From: Owenia fusiformis
Lineage: Eukaryota; Annelida; Polychaeta; Sabellida; Oweniidae
DNA length: 64,000 nt
Assembly: GCA_903813345.2 (NCBI GenBank)
Contig: CAIIXF020000001.1
Coordinates: 52,223,885 to 52,287,884 of the forward strand
Direction of reading: 5' to 3'
The notes under the pieces were generated by a model. That model ran no database searches. It saw only the letters and a list, made by a program, of their open reading frames with translations, and was not told the DNA's origin. Below are positions 25,201-37,268 of this stretch, one piece after another. The stretch's first letter is position 1; each line of letters starts with the position of its first letter. Both the position numbers and the translations under genes were made by a program.

Positions 25201-25876
25201 CTGTATTTAAAAATGCAAGAAGATTGAATAAAGATATCATTTCGGATTTGTAATGTCCGCTCGTACAAGGTGACCCACAAATACAACCCTCTAACATTCT
25301 AATTTGAAATAATGATTGCCGGATTTTTTTCAGTTCAGCAAAAACTTAATGTACTAAATATACATATGATTTTAAATTAAAGATACAATGATCTCTGTCT
25401 ATTTATACTCCCCTGTTAATTGCCTAAAGACGTTCAAAAATAAAATAGGGAAATGGGATTTTATTTTACATATTTTGGGTCACCCTGTAAAATACAGATC
25501 AGACTATATGATCACCAAACAAGAAAGGTAAATATGCCAATCTGATGAAACAAATAATATAGTATTAAAGCTAAATAAATACACTGGTGAAAATTTGTGC
25601 GTAAAAGCAATATTGACATAGGTTTTTGCACCAATGCAATAGAACCAAAATACTCATTCACTGATGTTAACTGTACAAATGACCCATCTGCCATCTAAAT
25701 CATCTCCAAGAACAAAATTGCCAATTGATCAAATAAAACAAAACAACAAAACGTATCATCTACATGCAAAATGCACATAAATATGCCACAGACAGTTTAC
25801 TTGAATTTTTTTCTCAATAATACCCGAGATATTTATTATAAATTACATGTACCAGTATACATACCTGAGTTGCCAT
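19296..25876 (-). CDS. CRAL-TRIO (Sec14-like) protein related to the N-terminal half of MOSPD2; 7 coding exons
   Basis: Coding exons in transcript order: 25876-25865 (ATG plus three codons), 22540-22480, 22363-22202, 21509-21423, 20522-20368, 20083-19984, 19432-19296 (TAA). All introns are GT-AG and phases agree at every junction; the sum is 714 nt, 237 residues. CRAL-TRIO signatures: an N-terminal helical region (VEVYNKNDTYFKNFLR, LKWRKEYGVN), then DRDGLVYKGKDKEGHKI, the core strand EKIIVIFDFYEAGISNMDLD, then the YYPGILAYILNYEMPFLLN helix/strand and AIWKVIKGWL. This order and wording follow vertebrate MOSPD2. MOSPD2 also has an MSP domain and a C-terminal membrane anchor; here the frame stops right after the CRAL-TRIO domain (SPHMKEGAK, stop), so a soluble protein that may bind or move lipids is inferred. 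The first intron is the longest (about 3.3 kb). The fold is secure; the name is by similarity. Confidence 0.88.
19757..19888. repeat. Intronic tandem repeat, unit about 41 bp, three copies
   Basis: The unit TGTTATTGTACAGATAACAC plus AATAATCATGAGGTGA is repeated three times; the first and second copies are separated by a T-run. It lies in the intron between the last two exons of the CRAL-TRIO gene, about 100 bp from the 19984 donor. Confidence 0.85.
20618..21252. mobile_element. Intronic TIR element with internal direct duplication
   Basis: CCCTAGAACCCCTAA at 20618 pairs with TTAGGGCTTCTAGGG ending at 21252. ATAA flanks both ends. Inside, a block of about 130 bp (GATGTAATCATCAGCTCCAA, then CTCGGAAAAAGCGAGCACTA) occurs twice in direct orientation (about 20788-20915 and 20990-21120). 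It sits in the intron between exons 20368-20522 and 21423-21509. Confidence 0.7.
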
Positions 25877-28800
25877 TTTAGTATCTCATGCAAGCTATGT
25901 CAGTGTATATGTGGTTCGTAGTACGGCTGTGTGTGGTAGAATATATGGTGATAATGTGATGAATCAAATTATTGATCTATGACATACGATCCACAGTTCA
26001 GCCCAAAGTTCATATCATATTTGATTGGAAATTGAACTAATAATCAGTGTGTTCGTTAATTTAACATTGAGATATACAGTGGAACGTGTTTATAGCAAAC
26101 GCATGATGTACATTCATCCGGGACATTCATATACTCATGAGGAGCAACATGTGGCCAGTATTCGAAGAGCCTTATATGCAGAGAGTGGGATGCGATGTGT
26201 AATATGTTCACACTAATGTTTTAGATAGGTCTTCACCATAGAGGTGGTACATTCAGATCTGAGATGTTCATCAAACTGGTTTTACTGTACATATAGATGG
26301 CAACAGATGTCTTACAGCATATGCCCTTCAGCCCTTACAGATACACAAAATCAAATGATGCCTCAATATTTCCATGGCGTTTCATGAACAATTTAAAGAT
26401 GTCAACTTGCTTCAAATTGACCAAACATTTTTAAATCATGTACAAGTTCTCAGGAGTTCACATCTGACCTCAAATTTGAGATTTGACCCTCAATTTTGAA
26501 CAAAACAAAATACTCAATTGACCGGGTGCCGGCCGATGAATCGAAGCAAATGTGACCCAGGCATTAGTGAGCACTAACCTTTAATGAACACCTGGAAACT
26601 GACCCTAGTGAACACTATTTTGCAGAACATAATCCAATGACCTCTGTATGAAAGGTTTTACTGTTTAAAGACCTCTGTATAAAAGGTTTTACTGTAGAGA
26701 TATCTGATATTTTTCAAACACATTGTAATGGAAAAATCATTGATTTCAGCACTTCATAGTTTATGAATCCCTGGCATTAGACAATGTTTTGTCCTTTATA
26801 ATGACTGTAACTCACAGTAGGTATCAGTGATATTATCAACAAACGATTCAGTAGTGACAATTGTAAATTAAAAATATAATACATCTCATAGTATTTTTAT
26901 TTTTTTCGTAGTCATTTTATAAAATGATATTTTGAATATTTGAGGAATAAAAAAGCTGACATTGTTTTTAAAAAAAATCAAAAATCTCTAAAATAACTTT
27001 CAAAGTTATGAAAAATAGTAAATTAAGGATAAAAACAGGGCCTTTAAGTATCCTCGCCCCAAGGCTATTTTTCTTAGGTTCAGCAACAACAAAAAAGCTG
27101 GTTGAAAGAGCAAGAAGGGGTTATTTCACAATTAAAAGCTCCAACACAATTTAAATGTGGAGTATTTCTGAAGTTAGGACATTCAAAACAAAGATGACAG
27201 GTTTCCTCCATTCTAATTTATCTGAGTCCCTCTATATTATGTAAACCAACACTGTTCGACAGATAGCACCCGGGGGATAGCACAAATTGAGAGGACCTTA
27301 AAATTGGTTTATTCAAGTCAGTTAGCTTTTGAGTTAATTGAAGTCATCGGGTCAATTCAGAAAAATACTACTTAATACATAATATTCAATAAATATTTAT
27401 TAGCAAACTGCATGTTATAATTTAAAAACAGAAGATTGAAATTGTTTTCTAGCATTAATAACATTCAAGAGAACAGCTGTTCAATCTATTGAAATTGCAC
27501 GTTGAAAATATATTCATAATAAGCAATAAATGTTAAAGTGAATAAAAAGATGGCATATCAGGTCAGAATGGTACTCTTCCAGTAAAAGCAATGATAAATA
27601 TCCATTAATATATAGATACAATACAATAAAATTCAAAAACACTCCATTTCATTTGTAATCATTTCCAAATACAAAGTGTAAATTTACATTATATGAGTTT
27701 TAGTGATGTGAAAAATCAATTTTGGCACAATTATTTCATTTTTAACTAATGCTGCATTCACTGAAACTTCGTTTCATTTCTAACTATGTATTAAGAATTA
27801 TGAATGATAATGTACTTAAACGTGCGAATCAAATCAACTATCCGAAAAATAAATCCATAGCAAATACATTTATAATGTGTGTTGGTATTATCTACAAATG
27901 TCCAATATTTAGCCTTACAAACGCTATTGAATCAGATTTAATTAAAAGTATATCATATAAAATAATATATCATCACCAAATAAATACAAACTATAAACAT
28001 GATAGATCCATTGATCCATGAAAAATTAGTAAATGTCAACAATAACAATCAATGGCCATTAGGCTCAAGCCTGTTTTAGTCAGAATATCCCAATATTTCA
28101 TCATCTTGGCAGAATGTGCAGATTTTCAAAAGGGGCATGTCATTTTGGAATTTTCAACAGGGCACAGCACCAAATTGCTCAAATGCTGAGGAAATCACTG
28201 AACTTAAATAAAAAATAAAATAAGTTGGCAGCCGATTGATGAGACAAGTGTATGTTTTGCCTTTAATGTTTTGCCTTCAATACTTTCCTTCCAAATGCAT
28301 TTACGAGTCAAATAAGAATTTGGAAATTTCTGTCATTGACAACTGAAGCCACTGGGCTATAATTCTCATTATTTCAAAACATCATCCAATCCAATACAAG
28401 AGGCCTCGATCAAAAATATGATTTTCAACATGTTGTTGAAGTCAAGTCAAGGTGACTCACTTTCACTTGTTATTTTCACCGATCTGCTTCTTACACGCAT
28501 CTAAACATGAACTGGTTCAGGTAGACATAAACATGAATCTAATTAAACATTAAAATATTTAAGGTTATTCTGTATCAGGATACAGGTTCAACTAAGGTTG
28601 AAAACATGACTGCCACAATAAAGCAGTGACATTCAGTTTTTTGTTTTTCAAAATACCTTCACTGAGAGTGAAAAGTGATTACCATTGCTAGAACCAATGT
28701 GAGTTTTGAACCATGTTTGTATTAAATGTAATTACTAATATAACAACAACAGTGATTTTGGAAGTTTAACAGAAAAATTCAAGCAAGGTAAGGTACTCTT

Positions 28801-28909
28801 ACCATTTTTTTAGTGACTATGAAACAAAAATATTCATTACTATTTTAGCCTGGTCAGATCTATATTCATTATTCCAGTAAGAAGGCTCCAGTAATAAGGT
28901 CCCTGGCCT
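25877..28909. other. Intergenic region
   Basis: It contains the 5' flank of the CRAL-TRIO gene and AT-rich sequence. A fragment near 26935-27045 resembles the right half of the 14772-15294 element. The ORFs here (for example 27749-28021 plus) lack recognisable domains and splice context. Confidence 0.5.
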
Positions 28910-29590
28910 GTACCCAACTGAGGCTTTGAAAATATGCTTGTGATTAGCTAGCATATAGGCGATAGATTAACCAGTACTGAAGCAGGCCCTTTACTCAAGG
29001 AGATTTTGAAAATAGGCCAAATATGTCCAAGTACTGAACATGTGCATACCACCTACACCCAATTGAGATTTAGAAAATAGCTTGAAAATAGCACATAACA
29101 TGCAGGCACTGTACCAATCAAGATTTTGAAAATACTATCACCTAGTTTTGAACTGGGCACTGTACCAAACTATAGATTTTGAAAATATGCCTGTTCTTAC
29201 CCAGTATTGAGGCAGGCACTATAATCAATTGAGATTATGAAAAATCGTGAGGTTATTATCAACTGAGATTCTTGCACCTGAGATTTTTAAAAATAAGCTA
29301 GCAATCACAAAGTAGTGAAACAGGAACAATATACAATTGAGATTTTGAAAATAGCTAGCAATCACAAGGTAGTGAAGCAGGAACAATACCGTATACAATT
29401 GAGATTTTGAAAATAGCTAGTGATCACTTAGTTTTAAAGCAGGAGCTGTACCAAATCAAGATTTTGAAAATGGCTAGCAATTACCCAGTATTAAAGTAGG
29501 GGCTGTACCAAACTGAAGATAGGATAGTGACCAGGATGGTGACCATCTTGTTTGAAGCAGGAGCTGTACACAAATGAGATTTTGAAAAAA
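28910..29590. repeat. Degenerate minisatellite, unit about 60 bp, roughly 11 copies
   Basis: The words GAGATTTTGAAAATAGCTAG, AATCACAAGGTAGTGAAGCAGG and CTGTACCAAATTGA recur in order with a period near 60 bp. The best copies are at 29330-29520, with more diverged units on the left. The 112-codon minus-strand ORF at 29491-29829 partly overlaps it and is not considered a gene. Confidence 0.85.
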
Positions 29591-30361
29591 CACTCTTTTG
29601 GCTCACAATCACCTGATGACCAATTTGCACCCAGATGAAAAATTGGCATATTTTGACCAGCTTTGGTCAGAATTATGAAAGTTACAAAATTGCTGCCACT
29701 TGGAGGGCAGAACACTGTAATTATTACATCATTTGTTGTCTTTATAATATAAACTTCAATTTCAGAAAATGAAACATTTTTATCAAACAATACACTTAAT
29801 GGATTTGAGATTTCTTTCTGGTTCTTCAAGAAAGAGCATATTTCCCTTTGCTAATGCTATACATGATTATAATATGTAATTTTACACTGCAAATCAAAGA
29901 CATTTGTTTGGCTGATTGCTTCTAAAAAATCTTGATAACTCTTATGCTGCATACTCTGTGTCTGACTTAGACATGACCCCTAACTCGAATATTAGCATTT
30001 AAAAATTAAACCAGGACATGACTAGAAAAATACGACTAGAAACACAGTGCCACTGTTTTCATTACTATCTGCCAATGTCAAAGATTACGAGTCATAATTT
30101 TCATCACCACATAAGTAGTTCACAAAATTGAGTCAAATGTCATGTCTCTAAATCAGGAACACAAAATATTGGATTCAGAATAATTCAAAGTAAAAAGTTC
30201 TAATTGCCTTGCCACCAGCCAAACAAATACCTATGAAGTACTTTAAAGGAAACAAGCATTCTGTCCCGTTTGAATTGACACTGCAGTCTTGTATTTTGTC
30301 ACATGATACTCGATTTCTCAAACAATAAATATTCATAAAATTGAGATTCACAAAAATCTAT

Positions 30362-31810
30362 TCATTGAACTTTGACTTGTTTGAACTCCCTGTCTTTCAG
30401 CATACGCCACTTGTATTGTCCATTTAAGATCTTAGAAATCTCTTCCTCTGTTCTTTCATATGAGCGCGAGTTAAATTGTAGCCATCGGTAGAACTCATCC
30501 GACCATTCTAGCATTTTCGGCCAATCAGATTTGAGGAGAACTGCATTACGACGCACAACCAGCGATTTCAAGCTTTTCGCTTGTTTGGCGATCAACAACA
30601 ATGTTGCCGTAGAAACACGTTGTCTTACAATGAGTGTACTTAATTTTGGACAAGTTTTCACCAAATGCAGCAGCATTCCATCCCCTCGCTCATGAAAGGA
30701 CTGCGAACCATGCGACTTTGGCAGACCAGTGTGGGCATATGTAGTGAGGGTTTTGCTATAATGTTCAGAGATATGCATAATCACATCTGGAGTTATACTT
30801 GAGTAAGGTGTGCTATAGATGATTGAATTTACCGGTGCACGATCTTGGAAGACTATCTCAGTACGACATTTCCCTTTGCATATCAGCTGAACTCGAAACA
30901 TTGGATTGAGTTGCTTGACCTCTTTCCAACAATCAATGGACACAGGGACTAGATTGTCAACAAATGTATGTTCATTCTGAGTAATCTGGAGATTCTCAAT
31001 ATTCGTGAACGCTAACATCAACAGAATTTCATCATTTAGATGCTGAGGGCTTATAACCAGTGTACGTAGATTAGGAAACTGGGTCAATTCCCCAATACCG
31101 TAGGGCTCTTTAGAACAATTCATCAGACAGAGATGTGTGAGCGAATCCTGGTTCTGTTTCATGATACTCTCCATCAGACCTGGGATCTCTTTGGTGTCAA
31201 GCAGTAGTTCATCAAGTGTAAGCGACTTGAGATTCCTCAATAGAGATAACAGATGCTTCAATGTTTCAAGGATCTGGCCCCCAGTCCCATATATGTCCAC
31301 GCCTGAATAGGTACGGGTTTCACATGCGAAAGTAAATACAAAGGTGTGGAGTAAAGGCATTGGGTATTCATCTTGGAAGAACGCTAAAAATCCGGCCAAA
31401 ACTCGAATGAAACCACTCAAGTTGTAAAAATCAGAGTTTGGCTCGATGATGATTCTTTTAAAATGATGTCCTACTTTAGCGAGACATTTCTGCACTTTGT
31501 AGTGTGCAATATCACGCTGTGAGCCTGTGTACAAATTGAAACGTTTCACAGTGAAGTTACGTTGTTTCACAATGAAATCAGCCCAAACTCGAGGTGTAAA
31601 AAATGTATCGTACCAGTTACGGCATACCATAGAGGCGTAGAATCGTGTACGATAGTCTAATAGTGAGAAAATATCTTCCCTGATGATTTCTGGAAGATTG
31701 TGCCACCCATCTTCCTCAATGTCCATGATGCCATCGTCAGCATCATCATCATCGACATCAATGGGTGTTGAGGAAGTTATTGGATTTCGCGCCAACACTG
31801 GAATACGTCC
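30362..31810 (-). CDS. F-box protein, main coding exon (FBXO33/FBXO39-type, LRR-like C-terminal part)
   Basis: A 1449-nt open exon ending in TGA at 30362. Its upstream edge is a strong acceptor (TTTTTTGTTTCAG before GGACGT), so no start codon is needed here; a TTG read at 31819 as a start is intronic. An acidic stretch (DVDDDDADD) precedes the F-box, about residues 38-80 of this exon: LPEIIREDIFSLLDYRTRF, then SMVCRNWYDTFFTPRVWADF. The rest (about 400 residues) has irregular leucine-rich segments (LRNLKSLTLDELLL, FPNLRTLVISPQHL, CPKLSTLIVRQRV, AKSLKSLVVRRNAV). F-box proteins link substrates to SKP1-CUL1 ubiquitin ligases through the F-box. The family assignment is strong; orthology to FBXO33 or FBXO39 is a guess from layout. 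Confidence 0.85.
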   Translation of the reverse strand, partial: GRIPVLARNPITSSTPIDVDDDDADDGIMDIEEDGWHNLPEIIREDIFSLLDYRTRFYASMVCRNWYDTFFTPRVWADFIVKQRNFTVKRFNLYTGSQRDIAHYKVQKCLAKVGHHFKRIIIEPNSDFYNLSGFIRVLAGFLAFFQDEYPMPLLHTFVFTFACETRTYSGVDIYGTGGQILETLKHLLSLLRNLKSLTLDELLLDTKEIPGLMESIMKQNQDSLTHLCLMNCSKEPYGIGELTQFPNLRTLVISPQHLNDEILLMLAFTNIENLQITQNEHTFVDNLVPVSIDCWKEVKQLNPMFRVQLICKGKCRTEIVFQDRAPVNSIIYSTPYSSITPDVIMHISEHYSKTLTTYAHTGLPKSHGSQSFHERGDGMLLHLVKTCPKLSTLIVRQRVSTATLLLIAKQAKSLKSLVVRRNAVLLKSDWPKMLEWSDEFYRWLQFNSRSYERTEEEISKILNGQYKWRMLKDREFKQVKVQ

Positions 31811-34382
31811 CTGAAACAAAAAATATTTCCATTTTAAGACAGTATTTTAAATGATGAAGGGATCTTTCTACAGCATCGATTGGGCCAAGCAAACAACAGA
31901 AATCCCAAGATGTAATTTCTATTGTTCTTATCTATTTCAATTGGTTAGCTGCAGCTGGTATTTTAATACACTTTTGCAAAACTCATACACCTGCATGTGT
32001 TAAAATCATTGTAACTGTAATTTATAGATTCTTTTTTTTGTCTAATAAATCATCAATCATATGTATCTATAATGAAGAAAATAAGTTCTTCATTTCAGAT
32101 TACATGAATGAAGTTAACATGTGTATGTGATGTTTCTTATTGCTGTATTGTATAAAAAACAAAATATACTTGTACTTAAAAATCCATAATTACCATACTA
32201 CAATATTATCATCAATATGAAATCATGATTAATATAAAGCATGTATGAAATACAAATATTGCTTATGAAACAGCATGTATTGCACATTCTTAATTAAATT
32301 CCTTTAGAGGTTAATGTAAATGCCTATTTCATGTGATCTTTAAGTGCAATTAAGTGTAAAATGCACATGTTGTACAGAAATTGAACTACATTTTGTTAAG
32401 CTCCACAGGAACCCAATGGTTTGTAACTATGCATACCAGTATAAAATGACCAATATAATTAATACTAAATGTTCAATATATATGTTTTGTACACATTGTT
32501 CGGTTGCTAAGGCGAGGCCATGTGATGCCACAATTAAATAGGCACATTAACACTATCCCCTTATTACTGTCCCTGCTCCTTCAATTTCATTCTCTCTGCA
32601 TCAATTCCCCAATCCTTGAAAATTATATATTTTAGATCATTTTAAAATTGAATTAAGCTTGAAAAAGTATAAAACTCTTGTCTTTGGCTATAAGGTACAA
32701 GACACTAACTATACTAACTCATTTTAATGAATGGTTAAAGAACTTATGGTACATTATATTTGTAAACTATTGTAATAATGTTCAAGAATTGAAATTGTAT
32801 CATTTTTCACAAATATTGTAATATTGTAAAATGACCTGATGTTTACAAAGTTATAAAATGAGAAAAATATACATGATTTAAAAACAAAACAAAAAATCCC
32901 TCAATCCTATTCCCCATCCTTATTCTTCCAATCCCCATCTTTTATCTTTTCCCTTTTTACTTTCCATTCTTGCTACATATTTCCCAGTGTATATGCTACT
33001 TCCATATTATCAAAAATTCATAAACCTTAACAGCTCATTATAATCACAATAGACTTATATATACACATGTAATGTTTGTCATGATTCAACATTTAACTTA
33101 ATTGTCTTACCTCAATTACCATATTGTTAAGTTAGAAGACTTTAATAGAGGTACAGCAACAGATATAAAAACAGCAACTCTTATTGTAATAACCTCTTTT
33201 ATAGTGACCTCATAATACTAAATGTTTTTCTCTTTGTCAGGTAGATTCTTATTGGTCTGATTTGTCGCAATCAATTTTCTCTTAATCTTCCGAGGGTCCA
33301 TGTCAAAAGTCACATATTTTGAACATAAATCATCTCTTTAAGAGAATGATAAATAATGAAGAACAATATGTAAAGCATTCAATATAATGTAACATTAAAA
33401 GCTTGTGATTTTCTTTCTTCAAAACAAAATTCATTGTCATCTACATCTACTGTAGCCTGCTCATACTTAAATATTTGTTCATATTATATGGCCCCTGTGC
33501 TTAGAATGACTCATAATGAGACTTAATGTTTGTCAACAAAGTTGTGGTTTAGCGCTATTTATAATGATAAAGTTTGTGATGAACATGCAGCTGGTGAATG
33601 ATTGGCCTTGAATGTCAGACTAAACTTCTGTATTGAGCTAAAATTCTAATTTTATACTGATACTTAAATAAATAACATGTTTAGCAATATAAGTTCTGGT
33701 CATAATTTATGGATTTAACTATTCTACTTAAAATAGTAATGAACTTTTTCAAACTCTTACTCCCAGTTTGTTTCAACCCCTTCAATCCTTTAACAAATCA
33801 TTAATAATCATCTTATTTTTCCCTCTTTTGGGAACAAAATCAAATCAATTTGAAAATAAATAGCCAAAATATTTGCCATAAAATACATTATCATCAGATA
33901 GGCTATACTGTAAATACATACTTGTTTAAATGTCATTTTCAGACCAATTGACCATAAATATGAGGATACAAATCAAACTATTTATGTACATGTAAACAAA
34001 TAAAATGAGGATGTGCTAATCAAAGGTTCACATAAGGACGTGCCTAGGGACATGTCTATCACATATCCTAATAAATTATCATTTTATCTCAAGATGTGTA
34101 CATACTACATACTACTACTAGTATGATAAATGAATAATTTATATCTAATTGTAGGATTGGTCAAACCAAAGTTAGGTGAGGTGGTATTCTACAGTTCATG
34201 TAAATACCAAGTTTGCAAATCCCAGGAATTTATTAGAACATAGCGTACATGAATTAAAGGATGGTCTTTCAAGAGAGATATACAGGTATACAAGTATACA
34301 TGTTCAGAAATTTGAATTGCTTGGAGTCCATGTTATTCTGATATTCAGACTCAGACTCACTCATTCAATATACATGTACTTA

Positions 34383-34793
34383 GGGGAGGCATCAAAAGTT
34401 CGATGTCGGATAGAAAACTAAATAAATCTAGTTAGGGGGGAGGGGGTTCAAACCCATTTCAGTTTGCTATCCGACAAATTTCAACATTTCAAACTTTTGG
34501 CAATCTCAACTCAGAATGCCTTGGAATGGTTTAAAAATAAAGATTTTACCTGATGCTTTCTTCGTCAAGATCATTCCAATGGATTATATTCTATCAATAG
34601 TTGTTAAAAGCTGCAAATTACGATAGGAATTAACAAAAACTAGATCGTGTTTAGCAATAATTTTTCAAATTCTCAAACCGGAAGTAAGCGATCAACTTTC
34701 ACGGTATTTAGTTTTGGGGGGAGGGGGGGGGGTTTGTGTCAAAACTAGATTTATTTAGTTTCCGATCCGACATCGAACTTTTGATGCCTCCCC
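34383..34793. mobile_element. PIF/Harbinger-like MITE (TTA TSD)
   Basis: Terminal repeats of about 50 bp begin GGGGAGGCATCAAAAGTTCG at 34383; the reverse complement ends at 34793. TTA flanks both sides (34380-34382 and 34794-34796), matching the TWA target preference of PIF/Harbinger elements. Length 411 bp; no transposase. G-rich runs lie just inside both repeats. Confidence 0.8.
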
Positions 34794-36159
34794 TTAATTG
34801 TCTACATTTTTCAGTATTGAATAAAGAGAACATACTAAATGTTCATAGATTATTAGTTGTGGGTTAGTAATTTTCTACATTGTAGGTCATTGATTTTTTT
34901 CCCTTATAATTCTAAGTACATTTTTGCAAATCTTTCTGCAAAACTGAAAGTTGTATCTTGACCATGTATGGAATTGGCTATATGTACACCCTAGAAGAAG
35001 TGAAGGCCAAAACCTAGCAGGATTGAGGAAATATGATCCTACCAAAAATAAATAAATGCAGTACAATATATTACATTTTCTAAAGTGTTAATTTGTAGAC
35101 ATAGAAGAGGGTTATCTGAAATTGTGCATTATTTGTAAGTGGAAGATCTTAAGGTTGTCCTGTACACTATGTTCAAAATTTTGATAGTCACATGTTATTT
35201 TTCAAATATCAATTCCTCTTTCACAACATTGTCTACATCTTTCAATTTTGCTCAGACATTTCCGTGAATCTCCGGAGGTTGTCCAAACCTAAATCATTCT
35301 CAAAATTCATTTCGTTCGTTGCGTATCTCGCTCCTAGTAAACTGCCATATTGGAAATGGGTCGAAAAAACATTCACTCGATGAACAATTTACAAGTCTTG
35401 ATCACAAAAAATGTATTTCAGCGCTCCAATACTTGCACAGATTGATGATACTGATGTTACACACAGTTAGAGACCAAAAGTAAGCCGCTGGAATCTTTAT
35501 TCATATTTTAAAGGACCCAGCTGTCCAAGTTCGCCGTGGGAAAGCTATTGTATCAAAATCCACATAGCTTTCGCAGGAAGTAACGAGAGTCATTTTAATT
35601 TCATTCTAAGCCTAGATAGTTTTACTTCGTATTATGAAAAGTTCAAGACAGGTCACAGCTTTGATACCTAGTACAGGTAATTTGAAAAGTCAATCCAACA
35701 TTTATGCGGTAATATTAAAAAGACGCGGAATGGATAGTCTATCCAAATTTCTCTTTCATTTATATAGAAGGAGAAAAACACAATCGCAGAATCTTCTTTT
35801 TATTGTCTACTATGTAATGGAGATGGTCCTTTGCTGGCTTTTAGCCAGATGTGTTCAGTAATAATCTACTCTTAAAGCTGGACTTCGCTCCGAAACGCAA
35901 TCTTGGGTTGTTTCGGGGGTGAACTTTATCATTTTGAGCTTAATGAAAGATTATAGAATGATGAACAAATGGGGCAAATCTTGTGTAGAAATACTTACGA
36001 TAAATGTGTCATTTCAAAGATTTTTCATTGAATTGGCTTCGATCGGAGCCGGCGATATGATTTTGGAAAGGTTTCTAAATGAAGAATGTGACGTCACTTC
36101 CGAATCATAGCATTCAAAATAAGTAGCGTTCAGATTACTTCCACTAATCATAAAAACAC

Positions 36160-36224
36160 GGTGGTGTAACTGTAGAATACTCGCTTAGCACGCGGGAGGC
36201 CCGGGTTCGAATCCCGCATACGCC
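36160..36224 (+). tRNA. tRNA-Ala(AGC)-like pseudogene or tRNA-derived SINE head
   Basis: The 3' half looks like a tRNA. An anticodon stem CTCGC/GCGGG encloses loop TTAGCAC (anticodon AGC), followed by a perfect B-box-like GGGTTCGAATCCCG T-arm and a T-run from 36225. The 5' half is poor: the acceptor strands (GGTGGTG against ATACGCC) pair only partly and the D-arm is truncated, giving about 65 nt instead of 72-73. It is therefore a decayed tRNA or the Pol III promoter of a SINE rather than a working tRNA. Confidence 0.5.
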
Positions 36225-36582
36225 TTTTTATTTTTTTAACTAAATGATTGTTCTTTGATATTACGCAGAAAAAAACAATTTTTATTTACATAAACTTTAT
36301 ATTAGAGCTTGAAAATGTAAAAACAATATATGTCAACATATTGCGTTTTGGAGCGATGTGCAGGTTTAATGCAATAATTCAGCACGCCATGGATTGTTGG
36401 GGATCATTTATTCAAAGTTGGGGTTGGAATCAAACCAAAGAAAAAAATTATGAAACGTCAAAAAAATGAAGACAGAATTTCATAATTTTTGACCATATGG
36501 AGTTTATTTTAGCCTTCGATCGGGTAAAATTATTAATCATATTGATATATCTTAAGTATATGATTCATAAAATAGTACTCAC

Positions 36583-36645
36583 TCGCAAGAAATCGTTGAA
36601 TAAATCGTATTCACTGTACTCCAGAAATTGGGCGATTTCTTCCAT
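36583..36645 (-). CDS. Probable first coding exon of the F-box gene (21 codons)
   Basis: ATG at 36645 opens a 63-nt frame (begins MEEIAQFLEYSEYDLF) ending at a good donor CGA|GTGAGTAC in phase 0, which fits the phase-0 acceptor at 31810. An in-frame TGA lies upstream of the ATG. Joining the two gives a 503-residue protein. The acidic and aromatic composition looks coding, but the link over a 4.8 kb intron is inference. Confidence 0.5.
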
Positions 36646-36781
36646 AATTTTCCACACCTCCGATTTTGAAGATTCAATTGTTTGAAGAGCTCATTCTTGG
36701 GTAGCAGAGAACATTTCATCTATTGGCTATGAAGAAAAACTGATTCAGACTTTGTGCTATTCTTTTCAAGCTTATACTGTT

Positions 36782-36866
36782 CAGGCTGATGGTGTTCCTT
36801 TATTTTACAGGCTGATAGTGTTCACTAGCAGGCTGATGGTGTTCATTTATGGGCTGATAGTGTCAT
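36782..36866. repeat. Short tandem repeat, four copies of GGCTGATRGTGTTC
   Basis: Four copies of CAGGCTGATGGTGTTC-like words spaced 21-27 bp apart, just upstream of the F-box gene's proposed first exon. Confidence 0.8.
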
Positions 36867-37268
36867 AGTTACACAATTAATACACAATAAGCAAAGGTTA
36901 TTATTTATTTAAAAGAAATAAACAATGGTTGATTGTTATGAGGCCTGAAGATCCAATAATGTTATCAAAAGAACCTGTGTTTACATATTGCTATCAATGG
37001 TCCTTTTTCCATATAGCTTTGAAATCTCATTAAGTCACATTTTCAAATAGATTTTAGGAGATCTGCATTTTTAACCATAGACTAACGTTTTCTTCTATTT
37101 GATGGCATACTTGAATTCTATGTGTAATTTTCTGTCAAAACAACTTTGATTTGCAGTTATTTACCTTTAATCAAATTCTAAAGATTTTCCAGTTTTCAGA
37201 AAAAGGTTGGTCTAAATCCCCATTGACAAAATGTTGAAAAACCTTCAAAAGTTCATTTACTCTTTTAA

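Larger units (their letters stand above)
31811..36582 (-). other. Proposed long intron of the F-box gene
   Basis: About 4.8 kb between the 31810 acceptor and the proposed donor at 36582 (CGA, then GTGAGTAC). It holds a Harbinger-like MITE (34383-34793) and a tRNA-like sequence (36160-36224). No other coding exon in the required phase was recognised, although short ones could be missed. Confidence 0.5.

Noticed and set aside
29491-29829. 112-codon minus-strand ORF
   Set aside because: It overlaps the 60-bp minisatellite, lacks recognisable domains and has no splice or gene context.
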